DNA from: Exiguobacterium aurantiacum DSM 6208
GTDB lineage: Bacteria; Bacillota; Bacilli; Exiguobacteriales; Exiguobacteriaceae
Assembly (NCBI RefSeq): GCF_000702585.1
Contig: NZ_JNIQ01000001.1
Location: 1,431,001-1,495,000, forward strand
Length of the DNA: 64,000 nt
Direction: 5' to 3'
In this document: in pieces, positions 41,315 to 49,925 of the stretch
Layout: the number at the start of each line of letters is the position of its first letter
Numbering within the stretch: position 1 is the first letter of the stretch
The notes under the pieces: model-generated
What the model saw: only the letters and a program-made list of their open reading frames with translations
Told to the model about the DNA's origin: nothing
Databases searched by the model: none
Translations under genes and position numbers: made by a program

Positions 41315-42106
41315 ATGGAACGCAATGAATTGAGACGTCACATCGAGGGGCACTTTACGGACGGCTATCGTACGTCCTACGACCGTGAAAACGAGGTGCT
41401 TCGCATTGAACGCACGAACGACCGTTTCGGTGTCAACATCCGCTTAGCCCCGCTCGTGGCGAAAACGAAAGTTCGTGGGACCGTCGCGGTCGAAGAAGTG
41501 GTCGAATATATTCAAACCGCACTCGCTGCGGATGATGCGGTCACCCTTGCCGGAAATGAAGCAAATATTTATCCGGTCATACGGGCCGCCTCGTTCGCAA
41601 AAGAGACGAAACGCGGGCAAGCGCTCGTCACGACACCTCATACGGCCGAAACCGCTATCTTTTATGCGCTCGACCTCGGTAACGGCTATCGGTTGATCGA
41701 AGAGCGTCATCTAGGGGAGCTATCGCAACCGCAAGTGGAGGCGCTCGCGCTGGAGAACGTCAAAACGCTGCCGACCGACATGAAGACGGACACGGTCGCC
41801 GGTAACACATTCTACTTTCTGTCGACGCGTGATGGCTACGAGGCGTCGCGGATCTTGAATGAAGATTTCTTACGGGTCATGGAGCGTCGGATCGAAGGAG
41901 ATATGCTCGTCGGGGTTCCGCATCAAGACGTCTTGGTCGTGGCCGACATCCGAAACGATGAGGGATACGATGTGATGCAACAGCTCATGTTCGATTTTTT
42001 CACGAACGGACGGATCCCGGTGACGGCACTCGCCTTCCATTATGAAGCTGGCGTATTTGAACCAATTTTTATTGTTGGAAAAAAGAACCCACCAACAGAC
42101 GCATAA
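41315..42106 (+). CDS. ytpQ: DUF1444 protein YtpQ
   Basis: A 263-residue soluble alpha/beta protein of unknown function. NIRLAPLVAKTKVRGTVAVE and RLIEERHLGELSQPQVEALA are segments I associate with the DUF1444/YtpQ family of Firmicutes, whose late part (VADIRNDEGYDVMQQLMFDF) is well conserved. ATG 41315 is chosen with AGGGTGAG upstream; GTG 41306 would overlap the ytpP stop. It is the middle gene of ytpP-ytpQ-ytpR. Biochemistry unknown. Confidence 0.85.
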   Translation: MERNELRRHIEGHFTDGYRTSYDRENEVLRIERTNDRFGVNIRLAPLVAKTKVRGTVAVEEVVEYIQTALAADDAVTLAGNEANIYPVIRAASFAKETKRGQALVTTPHTAETAIFYALDLGNGYRLIEERHLGELSQPQVEALALENVKTLPTDMKTDTVAGNTFYFLSTRDGYEASRILNEDFLRVMERRIEGDMLVGVPHQDVLVVADIRNDEGYDVMQQLMFDFFTNGRIPVTALAFHYEAGVFEPIFIVGKKNPPTDA

Positions 42107-42154
42107 TCTGCTAAACTATTTGTGTCTAGTTTGAAAGAAGGGGCGTATTTACGT

Positions 42155-42775
42155 ATGCAAATCAATGCTTTTTATAACCGTGAAGGAATCGGCGACGTTC
42201 TCATGGTGTTGTTAAGAGAAGGAGATCGCCATCACCAAATCGTGGAACGGAAAGATGACGTGGCCATCGTCAAGGCGACGGATGGAAAAGTGAACGGCTA
42301 CAACGTGTTCAATGCGAGTAACTATTTTAACGTCTCTGACTGGCACGGACCAGTCGAATTGACAGCTGAGCTGATTGAGACGCTCGGTGTCATCTTGCGT
42401 AAACAAAATATCGAGGCAGACTTGTCCGGCGTCGACTTCACACCGAAATTTGTCGTCGGTTACGTCGAGTCGGCCGAGAAACATCCGGATGCCGACAAAC
42501 TGTCGATTTGCCAAGTCGAGACCGATCAAGGGACGGTGCAAATCGTCTGTGGCGCACCGAACGTTGCGGCCGGCCAAAAAGTCGTCGTCGCGAAGCCTGG
42601 TGCGGTCATGCCGTCGGGTCTCATTATCCGACCGTCTAAACTTCGGGGAGAAAGCTCGCAAGGAATGATCTGCTCGGCTCGTGAGTTGAACTTACCGGAT
42701 GCTCCGCAAGAAAAAGGGATTTTGGTGTTAGATGACGAATATGAAGTAGGGAAAGCATTTGAAATCGGTCGCTAA
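42155..42775 (+). CDS. ytpR: tRNA-binding domain protein YtpR
   Basis: A 206-residue protein. The N-terminal DUF4479 region (about 1-85) is followed by an OB-fold tRNA-binding (EMAP/TRBD) domain: VVGYVESAEKHPDADKLSIC, then VDTDQ-like turns, VCGAPNVAAGQKVVVAKPGA, and SSQGMICSARELNLP (about 90-200). This is the domain found at the start of PheRS beta chains; alone it may help tRNA or other RNA binding. The start ATG 42155 lies 13 bases from GGGG, which is long; a TTG at 42131 is an alternative. The terminator overlaps the stop codon. Confidence 0.9.
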   Translation: MQINAFYNREGIGDVLMVLLREGDRHHQIVERKDDVAIVKATDGKVNGYNVFNASNYFNVSDWHGPVELTAELIETLGVILRKQNIEADLSGVDFTPKFVVGYVESAEKHPDADKLSICQVETDQGTVQIVCGAPNVAAGQKVVVAKPGAVMPSGLIIRPSKLRGESSQGMICSARELNLPDAPQEKGILVLDDEYEVGKAFEIGR

Positions 42776-42791
42776 ACTCGACCGATTTTTT
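42763..42791 (+). terminator. Terminator of the ytpPQR operon
   Basis: AATCGGTCG/CGACCGATT stem (42763-42771, 42779-42787), loop CTAAACT, then T. The ytpR TAA (42773-42775) is in the loop. Confidence 0.85.
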
Positions 42792-42828
42792 GCTAAATAG
42801 GATTGAGTGAAAAAGCGAGGAATCTAGT

Positions 42829-44034
42829 ATGGATGCATATGAACGTTCATTGAAACAACAAGCTGATCGTATTCGACGTGAACTGTCCCAAGAAGGGAAG
42901 AAAGCTGCGCCTGCTCCAAAAATCGATCCACCTGACGAGTTCGTCCCGACGGATGTACCGTCACCGATTTACGGATATGCACGCCCGAAACCAAAAATCA
43001 ATTTACCGGACGAGCACTCCCCGGAGACGAGGACCGATTTTACGAGCGATTCACGCGAGACCGTAACGGAGCGGGACGTACCGTCAGCATCGACGTCTGA
43101 ATCTTTCGTCTCGGAGAGGTCTGCGGCCGTTGACAAGTTTGACCGGACGACTGTGTTTAACGATACGTTATCTCAAGAACGTGTCGTTCTAGAAGACTCA
43201 TATCCGGTCGATGAACCGACTGTAGACGAAACAGAAGCGACGCCCCCGATCGAGGCCGAACCGGAACAGACGAGTGCTGAAGAGACGGTGCTCGAGTCGA
43301 TCCACTTAGCAAAAGAAAGCCAAGCTGATCGTGTGGGAGCTGCAGAACCGGTGACGATGGAAACGGAAGTGTCTGAAGAGACGACACCGGAGTCAGTCGA
43401 CGAAGTAGAAGCAAGCGAAGCTACGGAACCGGTGACGATGGAAACGGAAGTGTCCGAAGAGACGACACCGGAGTTGGTCGACGAAGTAGAAGCAAGTGAA
43501 GCTATGGAACCGATGGCGATGGATGCGAAAGTGTCCGAAGAGACGGCATCAGAGTCAGTCGACGAAGTAGAAGCAAGCGAAGCTATGGAACCGGTGACGA
43601 TGGATGCGGAATCCCGAGCGGAATCCAATATTTCCACGGAAACAGACAACGGCGAAGAATCGACGAGTGACGACAAGCCGTCTTTAGGCGATGTCTCTAT
43701 CGTAGAGGGCGGGTTCGCTTCTGTTTTTATGGGGTCGACTGATTTGAAGGCATCGAAACTGGTCGTCCGGGAAGATAAAGACGATGTCTCGTTCGACGAC
43801 ATGACAATCGAGGCGTCTTCTGTCGAAGAAGTCGCGCCGATTGTCGAGGATGTTGCAAAGACATTACAAGCCGAGCCGGAAGCCCAAACGGTGGAAGACG
43901 AGACCGAATTGACTCCTGCGGTCAGCGTGTCTTATAAAGCCGAAGGACCGCCGCTCAACGTCATGATGACCCCACAAGACCGGATGGCGATGTACCGAAG
44001 CCGTCGTCTTGCTCAAAAAAACAATAATCTGTAA
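42829..44034 (+). CDS. Acidic repeat protein at the sftA position, FtsK motor absent
   Basis: A 401-residue acidic, probably disordered, soluble protein between ytpR and murC, the place of sftA (ytpS) in B. subtilis. SftA has a long N-terminal linker and a C-terminal FtsK/SpoIIIE ATPase. Here the N-part EFVPTDVPSPIYGYARPKPK (about 36-55) and the end PPLNVMMTPQDRMAMYRSRR (about 374-393) resemble segments I recall from SftA linkers. No Walker A/B or FtsK-gamma domain is present, and murC starts 87 bases downstream. The middle holds three 27-residue repeats (EPVTMETEVSEETTPESVDE core). It may be a truncated SftA or a partner of a motor elsewhere. The RBS AGCGAGGAA precedes ATG 42829. Confidence 0.7.
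   Translation: MDAYERSLKQQADRIRRELSQEGKKAAPAPKIDPPDEFVPTDVPSPIYGYARPKPKINLPDEHSPETRTDFTSDSRETVTERDVPSASTSESFVSERSAAVDKFDRTTVFNDTLSQERVVLEDSYPVDEPTVDETEATPPIEAEPEQTSAEETVLESIHLAKESQADRVGAAEPVTMETEVSEETTPESVDEVEASEATEPVTMETEVSEETTPELVDEVEASEAMEPMAMDAKVSEETASESVDEVEASEAMEPVTMDAESRAESNISTETDNGEESTSDDKPSLGDVSIVEGGFASVFMGSTDLKASKLVVREDKDDVSFDDMTIEASSVEEVAPIVEDVAKTLQAEPEAQTVEDETELTPAVSVSYKAEGPPLNVMMTPQDRMAMYRSRRLAQKNNNL
43345..43611 (+). repeat. 81-bp in-frame tandem repeat
   Basis: Three full units (43345-43425, 43426-43506, 43507-43587) and a partial fourth (from 43588) each begin GAACCG(G/A)TG and encode 27 acidic residues. Units 1 and 2 are nearly identical; unit 3 differs more. Confidence 0.9.
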
Positions 44035-44054
44035 TAGCATGACACCTAGAGTTT

Positions 44055-44063
44055 TGCTATAAT
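44055..44063 (+). promoter_or_regulatory. Extended -10 promoter of murC
   Basis: TGCTATAAT (TG at 44055-44056, TATAAT 44058-44063) stands 58 bases before the murC start, after the end of the sftA-position gene. Confidence 0.55.
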
Positions 44064-44120
44064 GACAAAGGTTTGTCGCATTTTCTTCAAACCGCAATGA
44101 ATTAGGGGGGCTATTTACAG

Positions 44121-45428
44121 ATGAACCGTTATCACTTCGTCGGAATTAAAGGAACGGGCATGAGTCCTTTAGCTCAAATTTTAAATGATATGAACAATGA
44201 AGTCCGAGGTTCGGACGTTGACAAAGCATTTTTTACTGAAGAAGCATTGAACCGAAAAGGAATTGAAATCCTTCCGTTTGATCCAGAGAATATTACCGAG
44301 GGCCAAATCGTCGTGCAAGGCAATGCCTTTACAGACGACCATCCTGAAGTCGTCCGGGCCCGTGAGCTCGGGTTGACGATATACAAGTACTATGAGTTTC
44401 TTGGTGAATTGGCAGACCATTACACGAGTGTCGCCATCACCGGGTCTCATGGGAAAACTTCGACAACGGGTCTGCTTGCCCACGTCATGCGCGGCATTGA
44501 GCCGACGTCATTCTTGATTGGTGACGGGACGGGTGAAGGGGTAGAGGACTCGAAAAACTTCGTTTTCGAAGCTTGCGAGTATAAGCGTCACTTCCTTTAT
44601 TATCGTCCTGACTATGCCATCATGACGAATATCGACTTTGACCACTCAGATTACTTCTCCGGACTTGATGACGTTATCGATGCGTTCCAGGAAATGGCGA
44701 AACAGGTGAAGAAAGGTATCATCGCATGTGGCGATGATGAAAACCTGCAACACATTCAAGCGAACGTACCGATCGTTTACTACGGATTTGGCGAGCACAA
44801 CGATTTCCGCGCGGAAAACGTGAATTCGACTGACCGCGGGACGACGTTTGACGTCTTCTTGCGCGACGATTATTATGGCGAGTTCCGGATTCCGGGATAC
44901 GGCAACCACAGCGTGTTGAACGCCCTTGCCGTCATCGCGACATGCGACTACGAGACGTTGCCAAAAGAGCTCGTCAAAGAGCGTCTCGAGACGTTCAATG
45001 GCGTAAAACGCCGATTCAGCGAGTCGACGCTCGGTCGTCAAGTGCTCGTCGATGACTATGCGCATCACCCACGAGAAATCAGTGCGACGGTCGAATCGGC
45101 ACGGAAGAAGTACAGCGGACGGGAAGTCGTCGCGATTTTCCAACCACATACGTACACTCGTCTCAAATCGTTCATGGACGATTTTGCCACGGCATTGGCC
45201 GAAGCAGACGCGGTTTACTTGTGCGATATCTTCGGTTCGGCGCGTGAACAAGAAGGGACGGTCACGATTGAAGACCTCCAATCCCGGATTGACGGTGCGC
45301 ATATATTGAAGCGTGGCGGCACGCAAGTGTTGCAAGCGCACGACACGGCAGTGCTCCTCTTTATGGGGGCAGGCGACATTCAAACGTATCAACGTGAGTA
45401 TGAGAACCACGCCCAACTCGAAGCGTAA
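44121..45428 (+). CDS. murC: UDP-N-acetylmuramate-L-alanine ligase
   Basis: A 435-residue Mur ligase adding L-alanine to UDP-MurNAc in the cytoplasm. [19 protein letters not shown] at the N-terminus is the UDP-binding domain, [20 protein letters not shown] (about residues 106-125) the ATP P-loop, and [10 protein letters not shown] plus [19 protein letters not shown] (around residue 310) the ATP-binding and domain-3 motifs. The RBS TTAGGGGGG precedes ATG 44121. In B. subtilis murC follows ytpS/sftA as here. Confidence 0.97.
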   Translation: MNRYHFVGIKGTGMSPLAQILNDMNNEVRGSDVDKAFFTEEALNRKGIEILPFDPENITEGQIVVQGNAFTDDHPEVVRARELGLTIYKYYEFLGELADHYTSVAITGSHGKTSTTGLLAHVMRGIEPTSFLIGDGTGEGVEDSKNFVFEACEYKRHFLYYRPDYAIMTNIDFDHSDYFSGLDDVIDAFQEMAKQVKKGIIACGDDENLQHIQANVPIVYYGFGEHNDFRAENVNSTDRGTTFDVFLRDDYYGEFRIPGYGNHSVLNALAVIATCDYETLPKELVKERLETFNGVKRRFSESTLGRQVLVDDYAHHPREISATVESARKKYSGREVVAIFQPHTYTRLKSFMDDFATALAEADAVYLCDIFGSAREQEGTVTIEDLQSRIDGAHILKRGGTQVLQAHDTAVLLFMGAGDIQTYQREYENHAQLEA

Positions 45429-45460
45429 AAAGCGAATGGCTACGGCCACTCGCTTTTTTT
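45427..45460 (+). terminator. Terminator of murC
   Basis: AAAAAGCGAATGGC and GCCACTCGCTTTTT pair with one mismatch, TACG loop, seven T. Confidence 0.88.
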
Positions 45461-45462
45461 GT

Positions 45463-45488
45463 GTTTACTTTTCTGTCGGGACGGAAAT
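45463..45488 (+). promoter_or_regulatory. Possible sigma-B promoter of dps
   Basis: GTTTAC (45463-45468), a 14-base spacer and GGAAAT (45483-45488). The -35 agrees with GTTTAA; the -10 deviates from GGGTAT. B. subtilis dps is sigma-B controlled, which favours this reading. Confidence 0.35.
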
Positions 45489-45526
45489 AGTACTAGAGAG
45501 CGACATTGGAAAAGGAGATGTTAAGT

Positions 45527-45979
45527 ATGGCAAGTCAAGGCGCACTGAACACGTTGAACAAAGAGGTGGCCAACTATGGCCTATTGTTCGTCAAACTCCA
45601 TAATTACCATTGGTACATTAGTGGACCGCACTTTTTCACGTATCATGAGAAGTTAGAGGAACTGTACAATTTGATTGCTGAGCTCTATGATGACGTCGCC
45701 GAACGTCTACTCATGAACGACGGGGAACCATACGCGACGATGAAAGAATATCTTGAACATTCAACGTTGCAAGAAGGAGACCGTCACGCTGATACGGAGC
45801 AAATGATCAAAGATGTCATCGGTGACTTCAAACAAATCCGTCAAGAAATGCAAGATGCGATGGAAAAATTTGAAGACGGGGACGAGGCGATTGAAGACAC
45901 GTTCGTCTCACATATCGAACGACTCGAAAAAGAGATTTGGATGATGTCCGCAGCGCTCGGCAAAAAGACAAAATTATAA
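45527..45979 (+). CDS. dps: Dps-family ferritin-like DNA-binding/iron-storage protein
   Basis: A 150-residue four-helix ferritin-like protein. NYGLLFVKLHNYHWYISGPHF (split at KLHNYHW, about residues 23-29) and EKLEELYNLIAELYDDVAER carry the di-iron ligands His, Asp and Glu at the dimer interface of Dps proteins. It stores iron and detoxifies peroxide, and may protect DNA. There is no basic N-terminal DNA-binding tail. The RBS AAGGAGATG precedes ATG 45527. It is inserted between murC and the aminopeptidase, unlike B. subtilis. Confidence 0.92.
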   Translation: MASQGALNTLNKEVANYGLLFVKLHNYHWYISGPHFFTYHEKLEELYNLIAELYDDVAERLLMNDGEPYATMKEYLEHSTLQEGDRHADTEQMIKDVIGDFKQIRQEMQDAMEKFEDGDEAIEDTFVSHIERLEKEIWMMSAALGKKTKL

Positions 45980-45984
45980 CGACA

Positions 45985-46014
45985 AAAGGTGCGCCTCTCG
46001 GGAGGTCGCACCTT
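45985..46014. terminator. Bidirectional terminator of dps and the aminopeptidase
   Basis: AAAGGTGCG-CCTC and GAGG-TCGCACCTTT pair around TCGG, with a small mismatch. Confidence 0.85.
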
Positions 46015-46021
46015 TCTTTCG

Positions 46022-47134
46022 TCACTTCAAGTTTTCTGGATTGAGCGGTTTCAGTTCATCGATGACGAAACGACCGTCTTTCCGAATCAAGACGTCATCG
46101 AACCAAATCTCGCCGCCGCCGTAGTCGGGACGCTGGATGTTGACGAGATCCCAATGGATCGTCGAATCGTTACCGTTGTATGCGTCGTCGTACGCCTGGC
46201 CCGGCGTGAAATGGAAGCTTCCGTCAATCTTCTCGTCGAACAAGATGTCTTTCATCGGGTGTTGGATGTACGGGTTGACGCCGATAGCGAACTCGCCGAC
46301 GTAACGGGCGCCTTCATCTGTGTTGAACACCTCGTTGATGCGGTCCGTGTCGTTTGCTGTCGCATCGATGATCTTTCCGTCTTTGAACGTCAGTTTCACG
46401 TTCTCGAACGTGAAACCGTGATACGGTGACGGCGTGTTATATGTGATGACACCGTTGATCGAATCTTTTACCGGTGCCGTGAACACTTCACCGTCCGGGA
46501 TGTTCATTTGACCTGAACACTTGATGGCCGGGATATCTTTGATCGAGAACGAAAGGTCCGTCCCCGGTCCTTTAATGGTGACACGGTCCGTCTTGTCCAT
46601 GAGGGACACGAGCGCATCCATCGCATGGTCCATCTTTCCGTAGTCGAGCGTACAGACGTTGAAATAGAAATCTTCGAACGCCTCGGTCGACTTGCCGGCA
46701 AGCTGTGCCATCGATGGGGATGGGTAGCGGAGCACGACCCATCTCGTTCCTTTCACGCGATCCTCGGTATGCATTTTGCCGATTGTCGCCCCGACGAGCT
46801 TTTGCTGATCGGCGGGCACGTCCGACAGTTCATTGATGTTGTCCCCGGCCCGAAGTCCGATGTACGCATCCATCGCTTGCATCTGCTTACGCTCGATGTC
46901 TGCCATCAGCTCGAGCTGCTCCCGACTCGCTTGCGTGTATAGTTTACGCAAAATGCGGCTCTCTTTCAGTAAGACGAACGGATGCCCCCCGGCCTCGTAT
47001 GCTTTTTCGACGAGCGCCTCGACGAGCGCTTCCTCGACACCAAAGTTTTCAATCAGTACGCGTTCTCCTCGCTTCAATTCGACCGAATAATTGATCAACC
47101 CGTCTGCGAGTTGTGTGATTCTTGGATCTCTCAT
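46022..47134 (-). CDS. M29 family aminopeptidase (AmpS-like)
   Basis: A 370-residue metallo-aminopeptidase of clan M29 (AmpS/aminopeptidase T). VELKRGERVLIENFGVEEALV near the N-terminus (split at GERVLIE), AKCSGQ-like IKCSGQMNIPDGEVFTAPV (about residues 222-240) with a metal-binding Glu, ARYVGEFAIGVNP, and HFTPGQAYDDAY...STIHWDLV near the end give the expected ligands. It is cytoplasmic, as there is no signal peptide. The start ATG 47134 is the only sensible one. Monocistronic and convergent with dps. It cleaves N-terminal residues broadly; specificity is not seen. Confidence 0.9.
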   Translation of the reverse strand: MRDPRITQLADGLINYSVELKRGERVLIENFGVEEALVEALVEKAYEAGGHPFVLLKESRILRKLYTQASREQLELMADIERKQMQAMDAYIGLRAGDNINELSDVPADQQKLVGATIGKMHTEDRVKGTRWVVLRYPSPSMAQLAGKSTEAFEDFYFNVCTLDYGKMDHAMDALVSLMDKTDRVTIKGPGTDLSFSIKDIPAIKCSGQMNIPDGEVFTAPVKDSINGVITYNTPSPYHGFTFENVKLTFKDGKIIDATANDTDRINEVFNTDEGARYVGEFAIGVNPYIQHPMKDILFDEKIDGSFHFTPGQAYDDAYNGNDSTIHWDLVNIQRPDYGGGEIWFDDVLIRKDGRFVIDELKPLNPENLK

Positions 47135-47261
47135 ACGTCCACCCCTTTAACTTTTTTTAATTTATTTCTATTTTAGTGTAATCGAAAACATAAAAACGGG
47201 TAAAGGAATAATCAGACCGGATGGCGAAAACGGTTGTGACAAATCTTTTCAGTCATAATGG

Positions 47262-47270
47262 TGCTATAAT
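47262..47270 (+). promoter_or_regulatory. Extended -10 promoter of ytxGH
   Basis: TGCTATAAT (TG 47262-47263, TATAAT 47265-47270) lies 37 bases before the ytxG start. A looser sigma-B-like pair GTGTAA/GGGTAA (47176-47203) has a 16-base spacer, which is longer than usual. Confidence 0.5.
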
Positions 47271-47306
47271 GAAACCACCATATTTTTGAACAGGAGGAAT
47301 GAATGG

Positions 47307-47816
47307 ATGGAAATCACATTAGGAGGCATCGCGGGACTGATTGCTGCACTCGCGTTTGTCGTACTCGTCTTTTTCTTGGCGCGTGTCTTATCGAACGTGA
47401 ACCGGACACTCGGTAGCGTCGCGAACACGACAGAGAACTTAGAACGACAATTGGATGGTATTACAATGGAAGTGACGGCGCTCTTACATAAGACGAACCG
47501 TCTCGTAGATAACGTGGAAGAGAAGACGGAATTACTCGCACCGGTGGCACACGCCCTCGACGAGCTCGGGACTTCACTCAATGAAGTGACAGAGTCAGTA
47601 CGGACTGTATCTTCGTCTGTACACGGAGCGGCCGATGAGAACAAAGAACAAATTGCCCAGGCTGTGCGATGGGGTTCGGTCGCCGTTGAATTATTCAAGA
47701 AAAATAAAACCGAGTCTGGTGAGCGACCATCGCGTCGCCGCGGTCGTCGGGAACGTAAAGAAGAAACATCTTCAGTTTCGCCAGGAGTCGTTGCAACAGA
47801 CGACACGATGAAGTAA
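47307..47816 (+). CDS. ytxG: DUF948 membrane protein YtxG
   Basis: A 169-residue single-pass protein. The N-terminal segment GGIAGLIAALAFVVLVFFLA (about residues 6-25) anchors a coiled-coil domain (about 28-115, TTENLERQLDGITMEVTALL, HALDELGTSLNEVTESVRTV) and a basic tail RRRGRRERKEE. This is the DUF948/YtxG layout of the B. subtilis general stress operon ytxGHJ. It is followed at 28 bases by ytxH, but ytxJ is missing. ATG 47307 is chosen behind AGGAGGAATG; TTG 47286 is upstream in frame. Confidence 0.88.
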   Translation: MEITLGGIAGLIAALAFVVLVFFLARVLSNVNRTLGSVANTTENLERQLDGITMEVTALLHKTNRLVDNVEEKTELLAPVAHALDELGTSLNEVTESVRTVSSSVHGAADENKEQIAQAVRWGSVAVELFKKNKTESGERPSRRRGRRERKEETSSVSPGVVATDDTMK

Positions 47817-47844
47817 TCACTTAATTCACAGGAGGAACTCACAC

Positions 47845-48573
47845 ATGACATACGATAAAAACAACACACCACAACAGCAATCTTCATCAAGCGGTGGCTT
47901 CTTAGCCGGCGTCGTACTAGGCGGTGTCATCGGAGCGGCGGTCGCCCTTCTCACTTCGCCGAAGAGCGGACGGGAAGTTCGGACGTACCTCGATGAAAAG
48001 ACGGCGACGTCACGTGAACGTTTGACGGTCAAATCGAAAGAAGTCCGCGAGAAAGCGGAACCGGTCGTTGGGGATTGGATTAAGGTCGCCAGTGACAAAT
48101 CAGCACCGCTTCTCGAGAAAGCGGCACCTGTCTTGAACCTCGTGAAAGACAAGGCGCGTGAAGCAGCCGAGTTGAAGCAACAAGTCGATGAGGATGAGTT
48201 GTCGATCGAAGAAGCGATGGAAAAGGCAGACCAACTTGTTGCCGAAGCGGAAGCTGAAGTGAAGGAACAACTCGACCGTGCGGCCGAAGCGTCTTCAAAT
48301 GACTCGGATGAGAAAGATGACTCGAACGAGAAGAAAAATGACTCGAACGAGAAGAACGACGAAGCGAAGTCGACTTCAAACGAGAAGTCAGATGTGAAAT
48401 CGTCGAAGAAAGCGGACAAAACCGAACCGGATCGTGCAAAGCCGGAAAGCAGCCGCGACGCATCGGCTAATCACGAATCGGACTTTGAGGCGCCGGTCAA
48501 AGACTTGCTCGATGATGAATCGAAACAAGAGTTGAAAAACTTAAAAAATGATTTAAAAAACGGCAAGAAATGA
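47845..48573 (+). CDS. ytxH: YtxH general stress protein
   Basis: A 242-residue protein. A short Gln/Ser-rich N-terminus precedes the glycine-rich hydrophobic segment SGGFLAGVVLGGVIGAAVAL (about residues 16-35), then LLTSPKSGREVRTYL, the YtxH signature, and a long helical, Lys/Glu-rich body that ends in a disordered tail of Asn/Ser/Asp/Lys repeats (DSNEKKNDSNEKND). The tail is longer than in B. subtilis YtxH. The RBS AGGAGGAA precedes ATG 47845. It is cotranscribed with ytxG; the next gene is aroG, so ytxJ does not follow. Confidence 0.88.
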   Translation: MTYDKNNTPQQQSSSSGGFLAGVVLGGVIGAAVALLTSPKSGREVRTYLDEKTATSRERLTVKSKEVREKAEPVVGDWIKVASDKSAPLLEKAAPVLNLVKDKAREAAELKQQVDEDELSIEEAMEKADQLVAEAEAEVKEQLDRAAEASSNDSDEKDDSNEKKNDSNEKNDEAKSTSNEKSDVKSSKKADKTEPDRAKPESSRDASANHESDFEAPVKDLLDDESKQELKNLKNDLKNGKK

Positions 48574-48577
48574 ACGG

Positions 48578-48608
48578 AGTATCCGGGGTGACTCGGATAC
48601 TTTTTTTT
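48578..48608 (+). terminator. Terminator of ytxGH
   Basis: AGTATCCG/CGGATACT stem with an eight-base loop and eight or more T. Confidence 0.85.
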
Positions 48609-48637
48609 GTGGAATTTGTGTCATGGACCTTTTGTCT

Positions 48638-48666
48638 ATGACAAAGCTAAGGAAGTTCGATATAAT
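48638..48666 (+). promoter_or_regulatory. Promoter of aroG
   Basis: ATGACA (48638-48643), a 17-base spacer and a perfect TATAAT (48661-48666), 42 bases before the start codon. Confidence 0.65.
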
Positions 48667-48707
48667 TAGGTTTCTGGAAAGAACGGCTTAGAAATGAGAG
48701 GGTAATT

Positions 48708-49799
48708 ATGAGTCCACAAGATCAATTGAATCGATTACGTCGTGAAATGGATGAGTTGAACCGTGAAATGCTTGATTTGCTTAGTCGCCGTGGCGCGCTC
48801 GCAGTCGAGATCGGGAAAGTGAAACGCCTTCAAGGTGTGGAACGCTACGATCCGGTGCGAGAACGTGAGATGCTAGACTTCATCGCGGCGGAGAACCCAG
48901 GGCCTTTTGAGACGCCTCGCCTCCAACATTTGTTTAAAGAGATGTTCAAGGCGTCGGCAGAACTGCAAGGCGAAGACCGTGATAAGACGTTGCTCGTGTC
49001 GCGGAAACGTCAGGCGGAAGATACGATCGTCACGCTCGACGATGTCATCGTCGGCAACGGACGTCCCCAATTGATTGCTGGACCGTGTGCCGTCGAATCG
49101 TTCGAGCAAGTGAATGCGGTCGCCGAGAAACTGGCTTTGTCTGGCGTTAAAATCATGCGGGGCGGGGCATACAAGCCACGGACGTCACCGTATGACTTCC
49201 AAGGTCTCGGGTTCGACGGGTTACAAATGCTCAAACAAGCAGCTGACCGTCATGACTTACGGGTCATCTCTGAGATCATGACCCCGGGTGCGGTCGAATC
49301 GGCGCTTCCTTACGTGGATATCATTCAAGTCGGGGCCCGCAATATGCAAAACTTTGACTTGTTGAAAGAAGTCGGGAAAACCGATAAACCGGTCTTGTTG
49401 AAACGAGGGTTGTCGGCCACGATTGAAGAGTTCATTTATGCGGCTGAATACATCATGGCCAGCGGAAACAGTCAAATCATTCTCTGTGAGCGCGGGATCC
49501 GGACGTATGAACGGGCTACTCGCAACACGCTCGACATCACGGCCGTGCCGATCTTGAAACAAGAGACACACTTACCGGTCATGGTCGATGTCACGCATTC
49601 GACAGGTCGGCGCGATTTGTTGCTTCCGGCAGCCAAAGCTGCGCTCGCGGTCGGAGCGGACGGCGTCATGGTCGAAGTTCATCCGAATCCGGCGATCGCA
49701 CTGTCCGACGCCCAGCAACAACTTGATTTCGATCAATTCGACCACTTCGTGGACGGCCTGACGTCGCAATTCCCTCAACTTGATTTGGTAAAAAAGTAA
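48708..49799 (+). CDS. aroG: Bifunctional chorismate mutase / DAHP synthase
   Basis: A 363-residue fusion (named aroA in B. subtilis). Residues 1-90 are a type II (AroQ) chorismate mutase, with [20 protein letters not shown] and [20 protein letters not shown]. Residues about 115-360 are a DAHP synthase of the KDO8P-like type, with [54 protein letters not shown] and [15 protein letters not shown]. It starts the shikimate pathway from PEP and erythrose-4-phosphate; in this class the mutase domain mediates feedback by chorismate/prephenate. The RBS GAGAGGG precedes ATG 48708. Confidence 0.96.
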   Translation: MSPQDQLNRLRREMDELNREMLDLLSRRGALAVEIGKVKRLQGVERYDPVREREMLDFIAAENPGPFETPRLQHLFKEMFKASAELQGEDRDKTLLVSRKRQAEDTIVTLDDVIVGNGRPQLIAGPCAVESFEQVNAVAEKLALSGVKIMRGGAYKPRTSPYDFQGLGFDGLQMLKQAADRHDLRVISEIMTPGAVESALPYVDIIQVGARNMQNFDLLKEVGKTDKPVLLKRGLSATIEEFIYAAEYIMASGNSQIILCERGIRTYERATRNTLDITAVPILKQETHLPVMVDVTHSTGRRDLLLPAAKAALAVGADGVMVEVHPNPAIALSDAQQQLDFDQFDHFVDGLTSQFPQLDLVKK

Positions 49800-49808
49800 G
49801 CTTTCCAA

Positions 49809-49823
49809 TTGGAAACGTTTTAT
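49809..49823 (+). promoter_or_regulatory. Candidate cre upstream of ccpA
   Basis: TTGGAAACGTTTTAT fits WTGNAANCGNWNNCW with one mismatch and overlaps a possible -35. It suggests autoregulation of ccpA. Confidence 0.5.
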
Positions 49824-49846
49824 ATCGCATGAAGACAGGGTAAAAT
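49818..49846 (+). promoter_or_regulatory. Possible ccpA promoter within the cre/terminator region
   Basis: TTTTAT (49818-49823), 17 bases, TAAAAT (49841-49846). The -10 lies inside the loop of the aroG terminator. Confidence 0.4.
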
Positions 49847-49875
49847 GATGACAGATACCTGTCTTCCTTTTTTGA
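49831..49875 (+). terminator. Terminator of aroG enclosing the ccpA -10
   Basis: GAAGACAGG/CCTGTCTTC stem (49831-49839, 49858-49866) with a long loop, followed by a T-run. Confidence 0.6.
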
Positions 49876-49925
49876 CACGTTTTTTGAAAATCGTTTGAAA
49901 ATCACTGCTTGTAGGAGGAGTTTTA

